NCBI GenBank assembly: GCA_030295235.1
Contig: AP026124.1
Span: 124,001-188,000, forward strand
Origin: Fistulifera solaris
Lineage: Eukaryota; Bacillariophyta; Bacillariophyceae; Naviculales; Stauroneidaceae
Direction of reading: 5' to 3'
Length of the DNA: 64,000 bases
Shown: positions 1 to 16,549 of the stretch, one piece after another
Layout: every line of letters begins with the position of its first letter
Numbering within the stretch: the stretch's first letter is position 1
Translations under genes and position numbers: made by a program
Notes under the pieces: generated by a model
The model's database searches: none
The model's input: the letters and a program-made list of their open reading frames with translations, nothing else
What the model was told of the DNA's origin: nothing

Positions 1-476
1 GTGACGACGATTGATGGTTCCGCGGATAAAATCACCGGAGCCACACTGGGTGATTCCGTGAGTATCACTGGACTTCGCGTCGGGCGAAAGGTCGGTAAAG
101 TCGTCGGAACACACTGATCCAAATAAGGTTGAAAGTCGCATTTCAATTCACACGTATAATTTAATGTTTGCAGCGAAAATGGATCGACTGTACACGTTTG
201 ATACCATGCTAATGCTTCCGCCTCACAGACGGAACAACAACGCACCAATCCACAAAAGATTCTTTGTACATCATCACAGCTTTTGGGTTGGGGAGTGACT
301 AAAGTAGGCGTACCGTCGGTCGGATCTGGATCGCAGGCTCCACAGGGACAGGGAGAATTGTTCAAGACGCAATCGCGATAAGGTTGCAAGCCGGCTGTTG
401 AGCATTCCTGGCCTTGCAGTGTTCTAAGTAATACGAAAACCAATGAAAGAATCAAATAGTAGTGATAGAATGACAT
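1..476 (-). CDS. Secreted Cys-rich protein, 3' end beyond the window
   Basis: An open reading frame runs from an ATG at 476 to the window edge without a stop (158 codons seen). The first 21 residues are strongly hydrophobic and end at a Gln-Gly, consistent with a secretory signal peptide. The next ~100 residues contain about 14 Cys, including CPCGAC and RCCSVC clusters, which suggests a disulfide-bonded extracellular domain. After that the sequence becomes rich in Pro, Thr and Ser (SPVILTESPSVAP), a typical low-complexity linker of diatom secreted proteins. I do not recognise a named family. The 3' end is missing because of the window boundary. The gene is divergent from the TDP2-like gene to its right. 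Confidence 0.6.
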   Translation of the reverse strand, partial: MSFYHYYLILSLVFVLLRTLQGQECSTAGLQPYRDCVLNNSPCPCGACDPDPTDGTPTLVTPQPKSCDDVQRIFCGLVRCCSVCEAEALAWYQTCTVDPFSLQTLNYTCELKCDFQPYLDQCVPTTLPTFRPTRSPVILTESPSVAPVILSAEPSIVV

Positions 477-936
477 TTTTGATAGGTAGTGAGTAATATT
501 ACGAAGAAGAAAGAGAAATAAGTGCAAGTTACTGCATCGTTATTGTCATCGTTCATGTTGCCAAAATGCCGATCTCCATCCATTCGTCCATTATTCATTC
601 GTGTTTCATTCGTTTGCGTTTTGGCAAGACTGGTACCATTTCCGTTGGATTGTTGTACGACATCAGTTGTCTGTTGAAAAGTCTGTGGCGGAGAACCGTG
701 ACGATGCAGTGCGATCTTTAACATCGCATGATGCTACCTGGTACCGTACCTGGTACTTCCTTCATCTTTCTTCATTGTTGCTGTACTTGGTACTTCTTGA
801 CACCGTTTTCTTATTAGATCGATTCAAAAGGCTTAAATATTCAAGAAAAGACTGGTGTGTTGAACGGCGATTCAAGTTCCCGTCGATGCGCATCGAGAAA
901 CTCTTGTCATTCGCCATTTTGAGAATTCCTTCCGTC
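477..936. promoter_or_regulatory. Divergent intergenic region between Cys-rich gene and TDP2-like gene
   Basis: No convincing gene. It should hold both promoters. The reading frame of the right-hand gene is open back to 601, but the stretch 735-760 is one of the repeated TACCTGGTACC-type tracts seen elsewhere only in spacers, so this part is probably non-coding. Confidence 0.4.
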
Positions 937-2304
937 ATGACATTTACTGTACGACCGATTTCTTCACGAACAACTACTACTACTGCCTCAAGAGATATGC
1001 AAGAACAAAATACAATGGATACTATCAATAGCACAGGTGCAGCGCTTGGTGGTACAACAACTGCTCACGTTTCACGAGAAGAAATGCGTCAGCGAAGACT
1101 GGAGGCTCTAGGACAGGCTGAATTTTCTACCGAAACGTCTGCTGCAGCTGCTCCTTTTTCCGGTCAATCTTCTGCGCGTCATCCTATTTATGACCTTTGC
1201 AACAGCGATGATGATGATGACGACGACGATGATGATGATGTAAAAGAGGATAATCCACAAACACCAACCGCTAGCAATGAAAGCGATAGTGACGATGATG
1301 ATAGCGTCAATCTTTTGGATTATGCTATCGTGGCACCATCGCGGAGCACACGATCTATGCCAAAGACGTCTTCCAGCTCACGAAAACGCCCAGCGGCAGC
1401 GCTCTTGTCGATAAATCCCACGTCCCCGGCTAACTTTCAAATTGTCACCTACAATCTATGGTTCCAAACGGTCCATCCTACCGAACGCATGAATGCCATT
1501 GCACAGATTCTATCGCAGTGCCATCAACCCGACAACCCACTCGTTATGGTAGGGTTCCAAGAGGTCATACCACTGCTGGCTTCGGTGCTATTTCCCGCTC
1601 TGGAACTCCAAGGATATACCATCGTGCGTCAGCCCATTAAATTCGTTCCTTACGGATGTGCCATGGCAATTCGAAATGACGTGGCTACCATTCTGGACTC
1701 GGGGTTTCGACCCTTCCGTCATTCGAATATGGACCGTGGTATTTTGTACGCGCGAGTCCGACTCTCGACGGCGCAGGAAATCTTGTTTACTACGACCCAT
1801 TTGGAATCATGGGCGGGGGAAGACCATCCCGGATCGACGCAACGACAAAGTCAAATTCTGGAAATGGAAGCCTTTTGCGTACAGACCGTATCCATATATC
1901 CCAATGTACAATGTGCAGTCATTACGGGTGATTTGAATTGGGATGATGAGCGAGCACGCAGTGCTGGACCGGATCCCGTGATGTTAGGGCATTTGAAAGA
2001 GCCATGGAAAGATGCTTGGGAGCATTTGCACGGCGACAACAAGAAAGCGGTCGGTTATACCTATGACGCCAAGTTAAATCCTATGTTGGGAGGAAATCTT
2101 CGACGGCGATTTGACCGCATATTATTGTACCCCGACAATGTGTCCCAAGTACAACGCACCGAGTTCTTGGGGAAAGAAGCATTACCAGGCCTTTCGTGGG
2201 ATAAGACGAATCCGTACAACAATACAGTACGTTCGGTTCCCGTGGCTCCTAGTGATCATTTTGGTTTACTTGCGCAAATTACCGTCGAGACGACTTTGAA
2301 ATAA
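937..2304 (+). CDS. Tyrosyl-DNA phosphodiesterase 2-like (EEP-fold) protein
   Basis: Member of the endonuclease/exonuclease/phosphatase superfamily, closest by motif order to TDP2, which removes 5'-phosphotyrosyl adducts left by topoisomerase II. Numbered from the Met at 937 (455 aa), the four family motifs are present: TYNLWF near residue 169, FQEV near 207, GDLNW near 331 and SDHFGLL near 439. These supply the metal- and phosphate-binding residues (Asn, Glu, Asp/Asn, Asp/His). The N-terminal third is low complexity, with a run of 11 Asp around 1207-1240, and contains EEMRQRRLEAL, a basic helix of the sort found near ubiquitin-binding regions. The frame is open upstream to 601; I chose 937 because the upstream part includes a repeated intergenic tract. 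The catalytic domain is uninterrupted. Substrate assignment is inference from motif similarity. Confidence 0.75.
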   Translation: MTFTVRPISSRTTTTTASRDMQEQNTMDTINSTGAALGGTTTAHVSREEMRQRRLEALGQAEFSTETSAAAAPFSGQSSARHPIYDLCNSDDDDDDDDDDDVKEDNPQTPTASNESDSDDDDSVNLLDYAIVAPSRSTRSMPKTSSSSRKRPAAALLSINPTSPANFQIVTYNLWFQTVHPTERMNAIAQILSQCHQPDNPLVMVGFQEVIPLLASVLFPALELQGYTIVRQPIKFVPYGCAMAIRNDVATILDSGFRPFRHSNMDRGILYARVRLSTAQEILFTTTHLESWAGEDHPGSTQRQSQILEMEAFCVQTVSIYPNVQCAVITGDLNWDDERARSAGPDPVMLGHLKEPWKDAWEHLHGDNKKAVGYTYDAKLNPMLGGNLRRRFDRILLYPDNVSQVQRTEFLGKEALPGLSWDKTNPYNNTVRSVPVAPSDHFGLLAQITVETTLK

Positions 2305-3976
2305 ATTAGCCGTCTAGTGCGACGAAGCAACTGAAGGTGTAAGCTCTAGTGCCTCCCTGCTTTGGTCACCCACTACAGTTCGGCCAAATAGCTCGGCCAA
2401 CTGTGCAGACTATGCTCATTATAGTACTAAAAATATTATTATAGGCTTTAATGTAGTTCGTTTGTAGTAGTAATTGTGAAGCATATAATTACTGTAAATG
2501 ACAGCGGACGACGTTTCTTTTCGATCATTCGATGCAATAAAAACAGGGATTATTCATTCACAAACCTTGTCCGATGTCAATTAATCTTCGCTCAAGATAT
2601 CAGCCATGAGACGAAAGTCTTGAGAAAGACCGTAGTCCACGCTGCTGTCGTCACTGTCATTGAGAAATGAACCTTCTCGAGGAAATGATTGCCCGATCGC
2701 GCGGCCACAATTGCAGGAAAGGGCTCATCGTCTCGATTTTCCTGCACCTCAGAATATTTCGAGGAACAAGCTTTGATGTGTGAAGATGCTCAACAGAAAG
2801 AACATTTCATTATTCTGTCGATTTGAATTTGAATGTGTTTGTTGTTTGGAGAAAAAACGGCGGACGCTTTCGATTCAATAACGCGAAAATTCTCCTACGT
2901 AGACCAGACCAACGTCAAATTAGTACTACGCACAATCCGCACAAGTGGCCGAAACCGGTACTTGATAAGTATGAGCTATATAGTAGTACCCAACTCGGCC
3001 ACCTGGCCGACCGAAACAGCGAGGCACTAGTCATTCTCATATAACAAATATTTAAGTCATCTCCGAGCATTGTAGTTGTCTTAGTTTACAACTAAAGCTC
3101 GGAAGATAGGACATAGACGTCCTTTGTGTACCTGTTCTCCCGGCTCCCGGATTATCTTCGTCCGTTAAATGAATTCAGTAAGTTTTTTTGTTCCAAAGTC
3201 AAACGATTCAAGTCATCTAGCGGAATGTGAAACTACAAGGGCCGATATGCGAGGTAAACCACAAACCACAAACCACAGAGGGCGGGCTGCTAACCTCCAC
3301 TCTATGAACCCGAATAGGGATCTTAGCCAATGATTCTCATTGATCTAGCTAGTTTACTGGCTATTGGTACCAGAACCTTGCCGTCTACGGTCTGCCACTG
3401 ATGCCGGCAATATGATGCTTCAAGCTTCAATGGGCAATTTAATGAGCTCTCTGTAGTTTACCCCTTTGTGGAGAATCTCTTGCTGGGAACCACAAACCAA
3501 ACTTTTCGCTCCACTCTTGACTGCAAAAGCTTGAAGCGGGGAATGCGGAGCGCGGAGCACATCGCACATGAAGGATGTACAAGTATGACTGTGATGACAA
3601 GGTGCTTGTACTTTTTACAATGGGGTAACAGGGGAAAAGTCATGGTCATGGGTCATGGGCAATCGGGTTAGTTGACTAATGACCCTGTTTTATGGGCAAC
3701 GGGCAACGCACGGTAGATTACGATCAAGGATCAATATCATTTTTTTACTGATAGTTGTCCGGGGAAGATTTTTTGGTCATAAGTTTCAGGGATCTGTATG
3801 TGCAACTTCATCCTGAACAGTGTAAAAATGCTTCTAAGGTCGTACTTGAAATACGAGTGTCGCTTCGACTTTGGCTTTCCAGGAAGTCCGACTAGCGAAG
3901 AAAAGGGACGCGAAAAACATCGGCGCTGAGCGCAAATTGTTGCCATAAAACAATAACGACTACAACTTTCACAGAC
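2305..3976. other. 1.7-kb spacer, no supported gene
   Basis: Only short, unsupported frames on both strands. A CCGGTACT fragment of the repeated GGTACC-type tract occurs near 2955 and a short CAAACCA repeat near 3261. The last ~200 bases should contain the promoter of protease copy 1; no clear TATA element was recognised. Confidence 0.5.
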
Positions 3977-9666
<5,690 letters not shown>

Positions 9667-10021
9667 ATGTCTTATGCACCGAGTCCAGTCGCTACTCCTA
9701 TCGCCACCCCTACATCTTCTGCCCTTGTTCCAACTCCCACTTCTCTGGTTGCAACACCAACGATTGCAACTTCTGCCCCCGTGGCTGCCCCAAGACCAAT
9801 CGCAACTCCCATTACAGCCTCGACGGCCATTTCTCCTGTTGAAACGCCCACTCCACCGGTTGTCACACCAACGGCTCCCCCGTGGCAACTCCGAGTTCAA
9901 TCGCAAGCCGGTCGCCAAACCTACTCGAGCAAAGCCTAAATGCTTGGTTTCGGGAACACGGTGTTCCGGTCCTCCTAAATGCTGCATTGGCATTTGCCGG
10001 GCGAATCGCAAATGCAGATAA
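9667..10021 (+). pseudogene. Orphan linker plus knottin-like module, remnant of a sixth family member
   Basis: A Pro/Thr/Ala/Ser-rich linker (SPVATPIATPTSSALVP) in one frame is followed, in another frame, by a six-Cys module CLVSGTRC-SGPPK-CC-IGI-C-RANRK-C with exactly the C-x6-C-x5-CC-x3-C-x5-C spacing of the neighbouring proteases. At least one frame change separates the two parts, near the C5 run at ~9878. No protease domain was found upstream, so this is either a decayed gene that lost its catalytic part or a separate small secreted gene whose signal-peptide exon I could not identify. Confidence 0.6.
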
Positions 10022-10212
10022 CATATTATCGCCTTGGACGAAAGACAGTTCAATCTCAAGCCAAACTTACAAATATTCATAATCAGCCTCATAACGTCAA
10101 CTAGAATCCCTTCTTCATGAATGTTTAGTCTCATCGACCTAAAACAGATCGGCAACTTTAGCATACTATTTCTTGAATCGGCTATGAAAAAGACCAAGCA
10201 AACAACATTCGT

Positions 10213-11704
10213 TTATGATCGTAAGGAAGATTGTTCGATATCGGCTGTCATGCGCATCGCCATTCGTCTTGCTTCGTCGATATTCGCGGGCAAAACTTTG
10301 CGACACGGCGTCCCCTCCGGTAGACCAAAGGTAAAGTAAAAATGATTCGAAACACGTGCGCTTACTTTTTCGGGTTCGGTCACCCAGGCTTCGACTTCGA
10401 CCATGATCAGAGGCATCTTCAGGTGATTCGCCACATAATCTCCGAGAAAGCCTCCTTCTGGTTTCGTATACAAAATCCGTGAATTGAAGACCAGCAAATC
10501 ACCCACATCAACCGGCGCATCGAAGCTAATGTCGTCCACCTCTAAGAAATGCGGCCGCTTCCCTCCAAACAGGTAGGCATTCGCATAGGCCAGCTCAAAA
10601 GCACGCCGCATCAAAAATCCACCAAAGATACGATTGTGTAGATTGCGGACTTGCGGTTGCGCGGTCATGGCGTTCTGCATCGAGGTCCGATTCATGAGAA
10701 TGGAGTGAGGATCCGCCAAGGACGGCATTCTGAGCAGGGGTCCAGCTTCTTGCAAAAGAGACGCAGCCAATTGATCGAGTTTGAGTGAGTCTTCGGATAG
10801 AGGTTGTCCTACTTGTAGTCGATTTTTCCGACGAACTCTTTTGGCTTGTGCCTTTAACGCACCCAGTTCAAATTGTGCTCGCTCTTCGTTGGTGACGGGG
10901 AGTAAAGGTGGCATCGCGACCGGCTTTTTCGATTGTGGATCCAAGGTAACGAATGTAAAGTATGCTTCCAGCCATTCTTCTTGTGTGTCTACCTCGGTGC
11001 ATTGCATTCGAATTTCCATACTACTAGTGCCGACCCAAGTAACTTTCCCCGACAAACTAAGATCTTTTTGCACAGAAGCGCGATTACGGGTACGAATGCG
11101 ATCCACCGCAGCTGTTACAATCAGCGGATTACCAAAGACATGATTGAATGCAATATTTCCAGCCAATGCATCGAGATCTTCCATGATCTATCAATCAGAT
11201 GAAGTGAGTTGAAAACAAACGTCCAGGTCTATCATCCCCCAAAATACTCACCTTTCCTATTCTCATTTCACCCCACGGACTTTGGTAGGCTTCCCGCAGA
11301 ATGAGATCATTCGAAAATGGGTACATGATTTCGGTGGCGGATTCGGAAGGAGTGCGACCACGCCGTTCATCGGACGAGGAACGTCCTTCTTGCAAGACCG
11401 CTGCCGCGGCGCGGCTTACATCGGTACTACTCGTCGATCCCGTGTCGCTCAAACTCAAGCGCTGCTTGGCTTCTTGACGAGCGGCCCACAATTTAGCGAC
11501 GATGGGGTTCTTGAATTGTGCTTCTAAGGGGATTTCGTTGGTCGTTTTCGACGAAAAAAGGTGCACGAGCAAGAAGTGAAAAGATGATCCTTTATTTCTT
11601 CTTCCTTTTCCGTGTAAAGCGTTGCATTTCAGTAGTCTTGGTATGTTGAATACGCTCATTGAGAGTTTCAAAAAAGAAAGATCGTAAGGAACTTGTTGTT
11701 TCAA
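10213..11704 (-). CDS. Acyl-CoA thioesterase, two hotdog domains (ACOT9-like)
   Basis: Two exons on the minus strand: 11704-11252 and 11187-10213, joined by a 64-nt GT-AG intron (11251-11188). The join reads GEMRIGK/IMEDLDALAGNIAFNH, which restores the first hotdog domain, and gives 476 codons. The second hotdog domain contains NLHNRIFGGFLMRRAFELAYANAYLFGG and VDVGDLLVFNSRI. This two-domain arrangement is typical of the mitochondrial ACOT9/10 group, which hydrolyses acyl-CoAs to free fatty acid and CoA. The N-terminal ~60 residues are basic and could be a mitochondrial presequence, but the exact start is uncertain because an earlier Met or another 5' exon is possible. No frame problems. It lies tail-to-tail with the remnant on its left and divergent from the tRNA ligase. 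Confidence 0.85.
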
Positions 11705-12060
11705 TGTTCTAATGGCTTTTTATTTTTAGATCGAAGGTCACACAAGACACAACGTTTGTTGCGGCAATAAAAAAATGCGCGGCGCTCCATTTCGTCTGTC
11801 CTGCAATACGGACAGACGACCGGATTTCTTAGTATAGGCCAAAGTGTTGTCTTGTACGACATAGGATGAGACACGATGAGACACACAAGACGTCGAAAGC
11901 GTCAAATCAAAACCCGCACCCCGCACACACCTCATACGTAGTAACCACGCAAATCATTTGACGATAAGACTGTAAAGTAATAAGCTTGCAACAGATCCAA
12001 TAAACCAGCTGGGAAGGTTCGTTTTGATTCCAGACGTGTAGTTGCTTGTGTGCAGAAGCA
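11705..12060. promoter_or_regulatory. Divergent region between thioesterase and tRNA ligase genes
   Basis: About 350 bases that should contain both promoters. A 61-codon minus frame here (11701-11886) has several Cys but no other support. No clear box elements recognised. Confidence 0.35.
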
Positions 12061-15000
12061 ATGGAAGATGGGCAGTCGAAAAGAAAATTACAACCAGTTG
12101 ATCCAGACGATACAATAGAAACAATGGCGAAACGCTCTCGCCCGAAGAAGAACAAAAGCAAGGATGATCATGACGCGTCTGCTGGTGATCCTTTACTTCC
12201 TTCACCTTCTGCTCTCCCTGAAGTAGCAGTCGACATTCCTAAAACGTTCAGTCGCATGCGACTGGAAGCCATCTTTATCCCAAATTCGAAAACGAACAAA
12301 AGGAAAATCAACGAACTCGAGAACAAATGAAGGAGCGCGTCTTGGACAAGCAAGGCTATCTTGAAGCCTCCATTAAACATTCGGGGAGTTTGATTTTGTG
12401 GTCGGGTGGTGAACGCTTTTATAGCAAAAACTCCACCAACAATGTCTTTACGGACTGCGCGGAAATTTTGTTGCGGCAACACTTTGTGAGGGCGTACTGG
12501 AATGACGACAATAATAATGGCGATCGTATGTTTCGCGAATGCAGTGAATACGTGGAGCAAAATCGATACACACTAGCTTTTGAAGTGGTCACATCCTTTT
12601 GGGTGATCATGGGGATCGGCCGAACCGAGATTTCTTGATATTGACCGCTGTCGCTGTCAAATCCGCGTCACCTTATTTTATGCCAACCTTAGAGCTTGTT
12701 GATTTGGCACAACGGTTTCGATTGCCTCACAATGATGCCTGGGTCTTTTCGACTCCTACCGCTGTGGATTCCCTTTTCAGGATTTACGATAACAGTCGCG
12801 AGACGGGTCTAGCATCCACTATCAACCCAGCTTTGTCCGAAGCGGCGGATGTTCATGTTTCGAGCATGTATCCGCATGAGATATTCCAAGGTGATATTAT
12901 GGAAGGTATTGTCATTCGTTACGTAGCCTCTCCGGGCGACTTGGCTGCTACGCTCGACCGTGTGAAGGAGCTATCGAAGAAATCAATCGAAATACTCAAA
13001 AGTATCGTTCCTTCTACTCTGGCTGCGTGTCCAAACCTTGTGAAGCAGAAGTCGGATAAAAATACTCATAGTGCTGTAATCCGGGCTGATCTTCGACAGA
13101 TATACAAGGAATCGCAAGTATGTGACGAAAGAGCATTTGATTTGGACGTGAGAAACTTACTGGAAGAAAGCCAGAAAGAGCGACAAACGGTAAAGGTAAA
13201 ACAATTCGCGAGTATCGACATTACACAAGTAGTTGAAACACTGCAGCAATCATCGGATTTGGAAACAAAGCGGATTGCTCGGACAATATCACTTTTGGCT
13301 TCATTGAAAGATCGAGTTCAATACGCTTTGTTTCAGGAACAAACGTCGGACACAAATCGTTGGCTCTGCATTGTGCATGTCTTATTTGATCGGACATTTC
13401 CCAAATACCGTGAACGAAACAAAGACTCTCTCGACATGGAGCTTTTTCGTGGGTTTTGCATTGAGCTTATGGAATATGCAAACGAAGACGAGCCTATCGA
13501 CGACGCGACCATGTCACATATTTCGATGCAAAAACAAGAAGAGCCTCTCATGCTCAAAATGAAACTTCTTCCGTACATGATTCGTACCTTTTGCTGTCGA
13601 AATGGACTGGCGACCATAAAGTCGGGTGGTCCATCTGCATTTTCTCTTTACTGCCAAAATCTTCTTTCCAAATGGGGCATTTCTCGACAAGGAATGGAAG
13701 CATGGCAACCATTTCTGGACGCTTGGGGCGTGTATGCTAGCGCTGTACTTGCTGAAAGTTCTGTGATCCCCGATGACAAAGTAGCCAGCTTGCGAGACGG
13801 TCAACCAAAAGTAGCACTCAACAGTCGAAACTTCTTGGACCACGTATTTTACTTCACGAGACTCTACGACACCGGTTATTATTCTGGGCTGTCTCATCAG
13901 CCGGATGAATCGGGATCATTCAGAGGATTAGTTATTGTGGTCGGACCCGACGCTGTTTCGGCCTCCGCAGTTGCTGACTTCCTGGCACAACAGTGGTGTA
14001 GTGCAAAGCGTCTTGACGATGTGTCGAAGTTGGATAAATCTTTCATGGAACGCTCACTCATGCGCGGAGGAGGGCATGTTCTTAGTGTAGGTCTACTCGA
14101 CAATTACGCGGGCGCCGGGAAAGTCAGAGATTTAATGAAAGAGTTCAAAGATGTCATAGCGATGGTTCTGTTTGATGTGGTTGGCAATTCGGACATTATG
14201 AAAGAACCCAAAACAAAAGGGCTTTTGAAATCTTGGCAAAAAATCGACTGCGGAAAAATGTTCACGTTGTCAGGAAAATCTTTATTTCGAGAGGATGGAT
14301 CGCTCGAAGCCGATGAAAAATTCCAAACAATGGTAAACGAATGTACCTTTCGAAATTCTTGCGATAAACCTGGCATACTGGTATTTTTCCCGCAAATTCC
14401 TGGCTGCGGTAAATCGTGTTTGACGAGCGATGAAGATCGCATACGTGTCGCGATCGAAAGCTGCGGCGCTGCTGAAAAGTCAAGAAAGGTGCTAGTGATC
14501 GCTGGTGATAAAACCAAGGACAAGTATTGGCCAAAAGTAAAGCACACTAGACTTCGAGACACCTCGTCAGTGGTTTTAGCGGACAAAAACGCTCCGACGC
14601 CATCGTGGGGAATGATTGGCGAGGTTTGTGAGCTCACTCAAGCTGTTGCGGTTCCTGTTCTTGCCCAAGATGCTTTACAAACAACGGATATTGCTGGGGC
14701 CCGTTCCCTACACGGCGACGAAGAAGCAGACACGAAACACGTCTATCCTTATTCTCTTGCTTATCTTGCTGTTTGCATGGCTCGCGTTCTTGACCGATCA
14801 CAAGGAAGTCACCCGGGAAAGTTAGATCGTGGAACAAAGCGCGCATGTATCATCGTGCTGCAATTTTACAGCATGTACCGCAACTTAACGGCAGAGCAGT
14901 TTGAGGACGTGATGAGGTCTAAATTTGAGGTCAAAGGAGCAACGTTCTCGGTGTTGCCTATCAGCATCCCATTCTTCCGAACCGGTGCGATGGATGAAGG

Positions 15001-15931
15001 TCTTTCAAGCCATTTGCAAGAAGTATTGATTGATGGGCTCAAACTATTGGTAAGAAAACACATGTCTCCCTGAAATTGATTTCCCCTTTATCTTACTCCA
15101 CCTTTTGTAGTTTGGAATTGAGCTTGATCGAGAGAAGATAAAGGTAAGCAACACACAAGTTACTAATTTACGACTACGTTTTCTTGGCTAAAATATGCAT
15201 TTCAGTCGTTGACAGAAGCAGAAAAGCAAGACGCAAAACGAATCGAAAACGAGGCTCTGGATGAGATGGATATTCGACTTCGAGCCGCCATATCACTTCA
15301 TCGGGATTCTATCCTTGCGCTATCCAGCGATGAAGAAACAACAAAAGAAAAGTTCGTGACTCAATTGAAGGAGAAAGTAGCCGCCTGCGATGAGATGAAA
15401 TCGTATGATTCGAAACCTTCAAAGTTCATCAAATTGGCATCTTTAGATGTGAATCATGAAGACATTATGAGCATATTGAAATCGTTTCAGGGTAAACCTC
15501 AGTTGCAGGAGGTCTTGAAAAATATTGTGGGCGACCGCGAAATAGAAGAAGTAGTCTTCCACGGCAGCGATCGCCGGATCGTGGCCAAGCCTCACGTGAC
15601 GCTGGCTCACTTTAGTGATATGGCACAAGATGAACTCCGAAAGAACTTTGATCATTTGTGTGGCCGTAAAGTGTTGTTGTCTGTTGTCGCCCTTTTTTGG
15701 AGCAGGGATAATGTAGCCCTCGAAGTGAAAGTTGACAATACAACGACTTGCGGTATCGAGCTACCGACCTCCCGAAACGACTTTACTCACATAACAGTGT
15801 GGGTCCATGACAATAGTTCGGCGGTCAAATCGAATCAGCTTCCAAAATTGGTTGAGAATCAAGAGGCATCCAAGTTTGACTTTCCCCAACCTTTCTTATT
15901 GGAAGGATCTTTGTCGTTGTGGGAGAGTTGA
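12061..15931 (+). CDS. Plant-type tRNA ligase (ligase-kinase-cyclic phosphodiesterase), two frame changes
   Basis: Closely resembles plant/algal RNL, which heals and seals tRNA halves after intron removal and can splice stress mRNAs. The N-terminal ligase part has PKFENE, KHSGSL, YSKNSTNNVFTDCAE and GDHGDRPNRDF. The kinase part has a P-loop (IPGCGKSC) and DKNAPTPSW. The C-terminal cyclic phosphodiesterase has two HxT motifs (HVTLAH, HITVWV). Exons are 12061-15049, 15111-15143 (11 codons only) and 15206-15931; introns of 61 and 62 nt are GT-AG and restore GLKLL/FGIELDREKIK/SLTEAEK. The frame changes twice, near 12274-12277 and at the T4 run 12597-12600; each is explained by one missing T. With these allowances the length is exactly 1250 codons. 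A single-copy essential enzyme would not normally tolerate this, so sequence error is likely. Confidence 0.88.
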
Positions 15932-16549
15932 TGCTGCATTCGTTTTCGGAGCGATCCCTCACACTTATAGATTCAAATGTTAATCATCCCACGGGAAGCT
16001 AGACTATCTAATTTTCTTTTGAACTTTCATCGCTTCTTCTTATGCATTTGTTGCAGAGTCAGGGTGATCTCAGATACCACAGAAAATTATCGTCCCTCGA
16101 TCTGTATTCTGCGTGATCAAATCTAATCCGATTTCGGTCTACTGTCGCTGCTTGTTAAGCTGCTTTTATGTCCCTTCTCCCTTCTCGCTCGTCTTTGCCC
16201 TTTCCTTTTGTCTCTTTCTCAACGGAGTAATTGCAATGAAAAATGAAACACATGCATAGTTGCACGTTGCACGAGTCGATCCACAAACACATCATAAATC
16301 CAAAATTGCAGTCATCCGGCCCACAGGCCAAGCCATGAACTTTGTGTACACAAAACTTGACATCAGGTATCACAGGTCATAACAATGCCGGTTATTGGGC
16401 CATTCTTGCATCACGAAGTCACTGACACCAACATCGATGAAAAGTGAAACGATGTCAAAGCGTGATGAAAAACGGCAACGGCCAAAAATTTGGCGACCTC
16501 TCTCACCAAAACGATTCAACACCATTGGCTATCTAGCAAAGATATACCA
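15932..16549. other. 0.6-kb spacer upstream of protease copy 3
   Basis: No supported gene. It contains the tRNA ligase 3' end and the promoter of copy 3. The frame of copy 3 is open back to 16490, but the signal peptide begins at 16550. Confidence 0.45.

Noticed and set aside
11701-11886. 61-codon minus frame with CPYC and YCRNKRC, zinc-ribbon-like
   Set aside because: Overlaps the thioesterase promoter/start, has no homolog I recognise, and Cys count is compatible with chance.
12241-12620. Introns as explanation for frame changes in the tRNA ligase 5' part
   Set aside because: Conserved residues on both sides are contiguous (PKFENE, VTSF-LGDHGDRP); no room for even a minimal intron.
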